Source of the DNA: Oscillospiraceae bacterium
GTDB taxonomy: Bacteria; Bacillota; Clostridia; Oscillospirales; Oscillospiraceae
Assembly (NCBI GenBank): GCA_017501355.1
Contig: JAFVXA010000054.1
Span: 1 to 64,000, forward strand
Length of the DNA: 64,000 nt
Direction: 5' to 3'
In this document: piece by piece, positions 59,275 to 64,000 of the stretch
How positions within the stretch are numbered: the first letter of the stretch is position 1
Layout: each line of letters opens with the position of its first letter
The notes under the pieces: model-generated
Database searches by the model: none
What the model saw: only the letters and a program-made list of their open reading frames with translations
What the model was told of the DNA's origin: nothing
Made by a program: the position numbers and the translations under genes

Positions 59275-59652
59275 ATGAAGAAGATCATTGCGACCAACCA
59301 TGCACCTGCTGCCATCGGTCCCTATTCTCAGGGTATTCAGATCGGCAATCTCGTCTACACCTCCGGTCAGATTCCTGTTGACCCTGCTACCGGCGTGATC
59401 CCCGCTACCATCGAGGAGCAGACCCGCGCTTCCCTCAGCAACGTCAAGGCGATTCTGGAAGAAGCCGGCACCGACATGGGCAAGGTCATCAAGACCACGG
59501 TTTTCCTCAAGGACATGAACGACTTTGCTGCTATGAATGAAGTGTACAAGTCCTTCTTTGAGGAAGGCAATTATCCTGCCCGCAGCGCTGTGCAGGTGGC
59601 TCGCCTGCCCAAGGACGCACTGGTGGAGATCGAAGCCATCGCTGAAGTCTAA
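59275..59652 (+). CDS. ridA: RidA family reactive intermediate deaminase
   Basis: 125 residues from the ATG at 59275 (CAAGGAG upstream). Family features: APAAIGPYSQGIQIGNLVYTSGQIPVDP, QTRASLSNVKAILEEAG, and YPARSAVQVARLPKDALVEIEAIA with the catalytic Arg and late Glu. It hydrolyses reactive 2-aminoacrylate and related imines formed by PLP enzymes such as threonine or serine dehydratases. Stand-alone with its own terminator; codon use indicates high expression. Confidence 0.95.
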   Translation: MKKIIATNHAPAAIGPYSQGIQIGNLVYTSGQIPVDPATGVIPATIEEQTRASLSNVKAILEEAGTDMGKVIKTTVFLKDMNDFAAMNEVYKSFFEEGNYPARSAVQVARLPKDALVEIEAIAEV

Positions 59653-59662
59653 GAATGCCGTT

Positions 59663-59701
59663 GAAAACAGCTCTGATCGGAAAGGTCAGAGCTGTTTTTG
59701 C
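59663..59701 (+). terminator. Terminator of ridA
   Basis: AACAGCTCTGA and TCAGAGCTGTT around a nine-base loop, followed by TTTG. Confidence 0.85.
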
Positions 59702-59720
59702 CCTTTTTTGTAGAAAAAGC

Positions 59721-59749
59721 TTGCGTGGGCTTAGCTTTCGTGTTATGAT
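59721..59749 (+). promoter_or_regulatory. Sigma-A promoter of the TSCPD gene
   Basis: TTGCGT (59721-59726), 17 bases, TATGAT (59744-59749). Confidence 0.75.
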
Positions 59750-59788
59750 ACCTCGGCTTGAAAAAACTCGAAAAAGGAGATAACGAAC

Positions 59789-60043
59789 ATGAAGTATCAG
59801 TTTCGCCCTCAGGGCGTTTGCTCTCAGATGATGACCGTGGATGTGGAGGACGGTATCGTCCGTGAGCTGCAGGTCATGGGTGGCTGCGACGGAAATCTGC
59901 AGGGCATTGCACAGCTTGTCCGCGGCAGAAAGGCAGAGGATGTGATCGAACTGCTGGGCGGTATCCGCTGCGGCTTCAAGGAGACCTCCTGCCCCGATCA
60001 GCTGGCGCGCGGTCTTGCCGCGATTCTTGCTGAGAGCAAGTAA
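59789..60043 (+). CDS. TSCPD-domain protein (TIGR03905-like)
   Basis: 84 residues, a complete stand-alone TSCPD domain: YQFRPQGVCSQMMTVDVEDG, MGGCDGNLQGIAQLVRGR, IRCGFKETSCPDQLARGL. In larger proteins this domain ends B12-dependent ribonucleotide reductase (NrdJ), where it carries redox-active or metal-binding Cys residues. The free form is conserved in Clostridia with no proven role. AAAGGAG upstream. Confidence 0.93.
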   Translation: MKYQFRPQGVCSQMMTVDVEDGIVRELQVMGGCDGNLQGIAQLVRGRKAEDVIELLGGIRCGFKETSCPDQLARGLAAILAESK

Positions 60044-60050
60044 AGAAAGA

Positions 60051-60083
60051 CAAAACGACCTGCCTCGGCAGGTCGTTTTTTGC
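60051..60083. terminator. Shared bidirectional terminator
   Basis: AAAACGACCTGCC and GGCAGGTCGTTTT around TC, with T-runs on both strands, between the TSCPD gene and gerQ. Confidence 0.9.
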
Positions 60084-60608
60084 TTACCAGCTGTTATGCC
60101 CCTCCCGGCGGCGGTAGCCTGCCCAGGGGGTGGAACTCTGGGTGTTATGGAACTCCACAAATTTCAGAGAATAGAGGTCTCCCGTGATATAGCGGTCTAC
60201 ATCGGGCTGGTAGATCACAATGTAATCATTGCCGACACTGTAGAGGATGCCTTCCCAGGAAACAGGGGACTGCGACCCCACCAGAAAACCCGCCACGATA
60301 TAGAACCCGAGGTTTCGCATCAGCAACCCCTTGAGGGATGCCTTGGCAAGGTCGGCATTGGTGAAAGGACCGTCCAGTGCATCCAGATCCAGTCCGGAGT
60401 GCATCTCCAGCTGCTTGGGCTGCACCGTGCCGGGAAGGGCAGGGGTAGGCAGAGGCATAGGCTGCTGGGGTATGGGGGTGGGCATGGGTTGATTGGGATA
60501 CATGGGGGTGCGGCGTTCCGCATTCATGCTCATTTCGTGTTCCATGGATTGCCCCATGTGGTCCATGCGCTGCCAGTCAGTAGGGATATGTTCGTTGAAT
60601 GTGTTCAT
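60084..60608 (-). CDS. gerQ: GerQ-like spore coat protein
   Basis: 174 residues. A Pro/Gln/Met-rich N-terminal half (MYPNQPMPTPIPQQPMPLPT) precedes a conserved C-terminal domain of about 75 residues: LKGLLMRNLGFYIVAGFLVG, WEGILYSVGNDYIVIYQPDV, YSLKFVEFHNT. This matches the GerQ arrangement (variable N-terminus, beta-strand domain ending in a FVEF-type strand). GerQ holds CwlJ in the spore coat in Bacillus. The cwlJ-type gene is directly upstream (24 bases), which strengthens the call. Homology is moderate. Confidence 0.8.
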   Translation of the reverse strand: MNTFNEHIPTDWQRMDHMGQSMEHEMSMNAERRTPMYPNQPMPTPIPQQPMPLPTPALPGTVQPKQLEMHSGLDLDALDGPFTNADLAKASLKGLLMRNLGFYIVAGFLVGSQSPVSWEGILYSVGNDYIVIYQPDVDRYITGDLYSLKFVEFHNTQSSTPWAGYRRREGHNSW

Positions 60609-60632
60609 GGCATCCGTCCTCCTTGAAAACGA

Positions 60633-61073
60633 CTATGTTTGATGATAGGCATTGGTGGGATTATAAAAGCAGTGATCGCCGATGCGGGTCTGCCAGTAGC
60701 CGGAGTTTCCGGGGAAGAAGCGGCGGCACTCCGCGCCGAAGGGATTGTAAAACCAGAGCGATTCTGCCACATCCGGCACGCGGTTTCCCGCGATCGCCCA
60801 ATCCGCGATCTCATAGTGGATGGCTTGAGGACGCATATTGTAAATATTCTGCGGGTTGTAGGCTCCCGCTTCCGTTTCTGAGGCGCAGACGAACTGCCCC
60901 GGCTGCATGATGACCTTCTGTATGCTGCCCTGCCCCACCCGGGCGTACTCCCCGGTGGTGGCACGGACACGGTTCATCACGACGCCTGCCACAGCCTTCA
61001 TGCCGATCTCGCCTTCACCGCCGGCTTCGCACTCGATGAGACGCGCCAGCAGCTCTCTGTCTGAGTACGCCAT
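60633..61073 (-). CDS. cwlJ: CwlJ-type spore cortex-lytic hydrolase
   Basis: 146 residues with no signal peptide, as in CwlJ. Hydrolase_2 domain: DRELLARLIECEAGGEGEIGMKAVAGVVMNRVR (catalytic Glu in the EAGGE stretch), SIQKVIMQPGQFVCAS and the C-terminal RIGDHCFYNPT. CwlJ degrades spore cortex during germination triggered by calcium dipicolinate and is placed in the coat by GerQ, coded next. Confidence 0.92.
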   Translation of the reverse strand: MAYSDRELLARLIECEAGGEGEIGMKAVAGVVMNRVRATTGEYARVGQGSIQKVIMQPGQFVCASETEAGAYNPQNIYNMRPQAIHYEIADWAIAGNRVPDVAESLWFYNPFGAECRRFFPGNSGYWQTRIGDHCFYNPTNAYHQT

Positions 61074-61182
61074 ATTTGCTCACGCTCCTGTCAATGCCAG
61101 TGTATGTGGCGGACAGGGGGCGGGTGCTTGACATTTCCTTTTTGGGGGCGTATCATAACCAAAACATTTGGGGAGGTGCGGT

Positions 61183-61683
61183 ATGGAGTTTGTCGTTACC
61201 CGCGCCGTACCCGAGGATGCGGCGGCGCTGCTGGAGCTGCTCAGAATCTCGGGCGGTGAAACGGATAATTTGACCTTTGGTGCGGAGGGACTGCCCTTTA
61301 CGGTGGAGCAGGAACGAGAGTTTCTTGCGAGCATGGAGGGGGCAAATGCCATGTTTGTAGCAAAGGCGGGGGAACGCATGGTGGGCTGCATCGGTGTGCA
61401 TGGTGTGGGACGCAGCATCCGTATGGCGCACCGTGCGAGCTTCGGCATCAATGTTTTGAAGGAATACTGGGGACGGGGAGTCGGCAGTGCCCTGCTGCAG
61501 ACTGCCATCGACTTTGCGCGGGAAGCGGGTATCGCTGTGCTTTCGCTGGAAGTCCGCAGTGACAACACCCGCGCCATCGCCCTGTATGAAAAATTTGGCT
61601 TTCATAAAATCGGGCATTTTCCAGACTTTTTCCGCGTGAATGGCGAGAGTGTGGATTTTGAGCTGATGAATCTGTATCTTTAA
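61183..61683 (+). CDS. GNAT family N-acetyltransferase
   Basis: 166 residues from the ATG at 61183 (GGGAGG upstream). GNAT core: MVGCIGVHGVGR strand, acetyl-CoA loop VLKEYWGRGVGSALLQTAI, and IAVLSLEVRSDNTRAIALYEKFGF. Very like RimI/YkkB-type transferases that acetylate protein N-termini or small molecules. The acceptor is unknown. Convergent with dacF across a shared terminator. Confidence 0.92.
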   Translation: MEFVVTRAVPEDAAALLELLRISGGETDNLTFGAEGLPFTVEQEREFLASMEGANAMFVAKAGERMVGCIGVHGVGRSIRMAHRASFGINVLKEYWGRGVGSALLQTAIDFAREAGIAVLSLEVRSDNTRAIALYEKFGFHKIGHFPDFFRVNGESVDFELMNLYL

Positions 61684-61688
61684 ACAAC

Positions 61689-61724
61689 AAAACCGGAGCA
61701 TGGCATTGCCATACTCCGGTTTTA
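61689..61724. terminator. Shared bidirectional terminator
   Basis: AAACCGGAGCATGGC and GCCATACTCCGGTTT (one mismatch) around ATT, between the GNAT gene and dacF. Confidence 0.9.
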
Positions 61725-61731
61725 TCGTTAT

Positions 61732-63102
61732 TCAGAAGGGGCGGCGGCGTCCGCGATAGCCCTTGGAGGACTGGGAGGGCGTACCGTGACGGGTGTTTCT
61801 GCGGCGTCCGCTGGTGCGAACCAGCACCAGAGCCGCCACAAGCAGGAGACCCAGACACACCATTTTGACGGTGGGCTGAGCGAAGAAGCCCTTGACGTTG
61901 TAATGCGCCGTGAGGATCCACGAAGCAGACACGTCGTTCATTGCCAGCAGGGGGACAGTGGCATACACCGTGTCGCCGTAGCGGAGCTCCATGCTGCCCA
62001 TTTCCTGCCCTGCGGTGACAGGAGCAAGGAACACATCCTCGTGGAGGGTGATGGTACGGGTGAGGTCAGCGGGAGAGAGGTCCACAGGCAGCAGACGGTC
62101 AATATCTGTCGCGGGATGTACCACCACGTAGTTGGTCTCGCGGGAGAGGTCCACCCGGGCTTCCGCCACGGTTTCTGCTGCGGTGACGATGGTAGCACGC
62201 TCAAAGTTATCAAAGCCCCAGTCGAACATCTTCGCCATCTCGATGAAGCTGCCCACCTTCTCCACCTTTTTTGCTCCCTCATAATAGCTGAACTTGTTGG
62301 CACCGAGAATGACGCCGAACAGGCTCTGTCCGTCGCGCTGAGCGGTGGAGATCAGGCAGTTGCCCGCCTGAGAGGTGTGACCTGTCTTGATGCCGTCTGC
62401 GCCGCTGTAGAGATAGCCCAGCGCGCGCCAGTTGGAGATGAGGTAGTTGGTGCTGTGGAGAGTGCGGGGACCATGGAGATTGGTTTCGGGGATCTCCCAG
62501 GACTTGGAGTCGCAGATGACCATGAAGTGATCGTGCTTCAGCGCAGCCTGGGTGATGCGGTAGAGGTCCCATGCGGTGGTGTAATGGTCGGGATCATGGA
62601 GACCCGTGGGGTTCATAAAATGCGTGTCGTAGCAGCCGAGCTCCTCCGCGCGGGCATTCATGCGGGCAACGAAGTCTGCAATCGTGCCGCCCACGGCACA
62701 GGCGAGGATGGCGGCGGCTTCGTTAGCGGAGTTGATGAGCATACACGCCAGCAGCTCCTCCACCGTCAAAATCTCACCGGTGGTGATGTTAGCGGTACTG
62801 CCTGCGCTAGAGAGCCCCACAAAGGCAGAGGCGGGGGCAGTGATCTTCTGGTCGAGGGAGAGAACACCCGTCTCCACTGCCTCAAATACCAGCAGCGCCG
62901 TCATAATCTTGGTCAGAGACGCGGGATAGAGCTGCTCGTTGGCGTTATATTCATAGAGGATCTCTCCCGTGTCGCCGTCCACCAGCAAAGCGGCTTTTGC
63001 CTCCACGTTCAGCTTGGGCACGGCGGCATAGGCGGGAGCGGAGAAAAGATTCATCAGCAGGATACAGATCAGAAAAAGGGCACAGCCCTGTACTTTTTTC
63101 AT
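61732..63102 (-). CDS. dacF: D-alanyl-D-alanine carboxypeptidase (DacF-type)
   Basis: 456 residues from the ATG at 63102 (GCGAGG upstream). Signal peptide 1-26 (ending APAYAA). Peptidase S11 motifs: SxxK in PASLTKIMTALL, SxN in INSANEAAAIL, KTG in GIKTGHTSQAG. A C-terminal PBP5-like beta domain and one late membrane helix (about 412-430), then a basic, Arg/Ser/Gly-rich tail (KGYRGRRRPF). It trims stem peptides of peptidoglycan. DacF acts in the forespore in Bacillus. A spore role here is inference. Confidence 0.93.
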   Translation of the reverse strand: MKKVQGCALFLICILLMNLFSAPAYAAVPKLNVEAKAALLVDGDTGEILYEYNANEQLYPASLTKIMTALLVFEAVETGVLSLDQKITAPASAFVGLSSAGSTANITTGEILTVEELLACMLINSANEAAAILACAVGGTIADFVARMNARAEELGCYDTHFMNPTGLHDPDHYTTAWDLYRITQAALKHDHFMVICDSKSWEIPETNLHGPRTLHSTNYLISNWRALGYLYSGADGIKTGHTSQAGNCLISTAQRDGQSLFGVILGANKFSYYEGAKKVEKVGSFIEMAKMFDWGFDNFERATIVTAAETVAEARVDLSRETNYVVVHPATDIDRLLPVDLSPADLTRTITLHEDVFLAPVTAGQEMGSMELRYGDTVYATVPLLAMNDVSASWILTAHYNVKGFFAQPTVKMVCLGLLLVAALVLVRTSGRRRNTRHGTPSQSSKGYRGRRRPF

Positions 63103-63209
63103 AGGCAAACCTCGCATTGTGTGGTATAATAGCAAAAGCTATGATACGAAATTGAAATGATGTCCGCAACGGCGCGAGCGCCGCAGTGCGACCGACTATG
63201 ATGAGAACC

Positions 63210-63262
63210 TCCGTTGATATATTGCTGTGGTGCAATGCGCCTGCAGCACAGGAAACAACGGA
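63210..63262. other. Structured intergenic element
   Basis: TCCGTTG (63210-63216) pairs with CAACGGA (63256-63262), and inside it CTGTGGTGC pairs with GCAGCACAG around a central mismatch. The element lies in the 258-base gap between dacF and comEA. No known RNA family recognised. Confidence 0.4.
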
Positions 63263-63360
63263 CAGGATGTATTCCTTACAGAATAGGTCAATATAGTATA
63301 TCAGATTTTACAGGCAGCTGCAAGCGGGAAAAGAACGGGCTTGCGCAGAAAGGGGGCAGC

Positions 63361-63744
63361 ATGAGAAAGCTGAATCCGCTCTCTAAAGGCGAAAAGTGGA
63401 TCGTGGCGCTGACGCTGGTGTTTGCCCTCGCCATGACGGGGGTCTATATTCGCTCCACCCGCATGGACGAAAGTGACGAATATACCATCCGTGCGGGGGA
63501 GCTCGCACAGGGGACCGCGCCCATGGAGGCAGTGCAGTGGCAGGTGAACATCAACACCGCCACGGTGGAGGAACTGACCCATCTCCCCGGCGTGGGTGAG
63601 GTGCTGGCAGAGCGCATTGTTGCCTACCGTGAGGCGCATGGTGCGTTCCGCACGGCAGAGGAATTGCTGGAAGTGGACGGCATCGGCGAGAGTAAATTTG
63701 CCGATATGAAGGATTGGATCGTTTTGAAGGAGGCGGAGCAATGA
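63361..63744 (+). CDS. ComEA-like helix-hairpin-helix protein
   Basis: 127 residues from the ATG at 63361 (AAAGGGGG upstream). One N-terminal membrane anchor (about 14-30), a short linker, then a tandem helix-hairpin-helix domain (about 60-127): VNINTATVEELTHLPGVGEVLAERIVAYR and FRTAEELLEVDGIGESKFADM. ComEA binds DNA at the cell surface during natural transformation. No other competence genes are visible, and isolated ComEA-like proteins may have other roles. Stop overlaps the response regulator start by four bases. Confidence 0.9.
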   Translation: MRKLNPLSKGEKWIVALTLVFALAMTGVYIRSTRMDESDEYTIRAGELAQGTAPMEAVQWQVNINTATVEELTHLPGVGEVLAERIVAYREAHGAFRTAEELLEVDGIGESKFADMKDWIVLKEAEQ

Positions 63745-64000
63745 AGATCCTTGTGGTGGATGATGAAAAGCTGCTGGTCAAAGGGATGCGCTTTAATCTG
63801 GAGAATGAGGGCTATGAGGTGGAGACCGCCTACGACGGAAAGACCGCGGTGGAGCTGGCGCGAAACGGCGATTTTGATCTGATCATTCTGGATGTGATGA
63901 TGCCGGAAATGGATGGGCTTGAGACCTGTATGCACATCCGTGAGTTCTCCGATGTGCCTGTGATCATGCTCACCGCCCGCAGCGAGGATACGGACAAGCT
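63741..64000 (+). CDS. Response regulator (3' truncated)
   Basis: First 86 residues only; the gene continues past the window. Receiver domain with acidic pair in KILVVDDEKLLVKG, phosphoacceptor Asp in LIILDVMMPEMDG, and the Thr in VIMLTARSED. The close match of these stretches to OmpR-type regulators suggests a winged-helix output domain and a histidine kinase beyond the right edge. ATG lies inside the ComEA-like gene's stop (AATGA), so the genes are coupled. Confidence 0.92.
   Translation, partial: MKILVVDDEKLLVKGMRFNLENEGYEVETAYDGKTAVELARNGDFDLIILDVMMPEMDGLETCMHIREFSDVPVIMLTARSEDTDK

Overview
The window looks like a chromosomal segment of a spore-forming, flagellated, Gram-positive anaerobe of the class Clostridia, probably a GC-rich gut lineage of the Oscillospiraceae/Ruminococcaceae type (lineage is inference). 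Pointers are spo0A, spoIVB, a cwlJ-gerQ pair and a SleB-like hydrolase (sporulation and germination), a flagellin with csrA, a [4Fe-4S] ferredoxin, strong AGGAGG ribosome sites, sigma-A promoters and a MurE with the DNPR motif of meso-diaminopimelate ligases. The DNA is GC-rich and evenly coding. One gene (23768-24523) is clearly more AT-rich. I see no CRISPR array, insertion sequence, prophage or rRNA.

Layout. 1-7.8 kb: a truncated sugar ABC binding lipoprotein with a CBM9-like protein, cutC, tRNA-Gly(CCC), a TIGR04255-type protein, a SleB-like hydrolase, an apt-like phosphoribosyltransferase, gdhA, a ferredoxin and a small membrane protein. 7.8-15.9 kb: an oligopeptide transport locus. Binding protein, two permeases and one ATPase form a rightward operon followed by an M24 peptidase and an XRE-cupin regulator. 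The second ATPase is divergent and shares a 384-base control region containing an array of repeated half-sites. 16-19.1 kb: flagellin, a divergent CsrA and a serine recombinase, all leftward. A sigma-28-type promoter for csrA lies between two 30-bp repeats that differ only in their two central bases. This is the most unusual part of the window and could be a recombinase-controlled motility switch.

19.3-31.6 kb: DNA repair (family 4 uracil-DNA glycosylase), a CmpB-like membrane protein, a lysophospholipase-like hydrolase, glycerol kinase, a zinc-ribbon protein, a DUF169 protein, a two-gene SufC/SufB Fe-S assembly unit, a helical protein, the fakA/Asp23 pair, a LysE exporter, rsmD-coaD and a coiled-coil protein. 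31.8-45 kb: the division and cell wall cluster mraZ-rsmH-ftsL-PBP-murE-mraY-ftsW-murG-murA-ftsQ-ftsZ. It is controlled by a textbook MraZ operator and lacks murF, murD, murC, murB and ftsA.

45-64 kb: spoIVB, a DMT transporter with a hydrolase, a GH2 beta-galactosidase, a YjiH-type membrane protein, a glyoxalase-fold protein with a mini-kinase, a metallophosphoesterase with a signal-less BMP-type binding protein, a membrane EAL phosphodiesterase, a Cys-rich small protein, spo0A with upstream 0A boxes, ridA, a TSCPD protein, gerQ/cwlJ, a GNAT enzyme, a DacF-type carboxypeptidase, and finally a ComEA-like protein overlapping a response regulator cut off by the window end. Most transcription units end in clear hairpin terminators, many of them shared by convergent genes.
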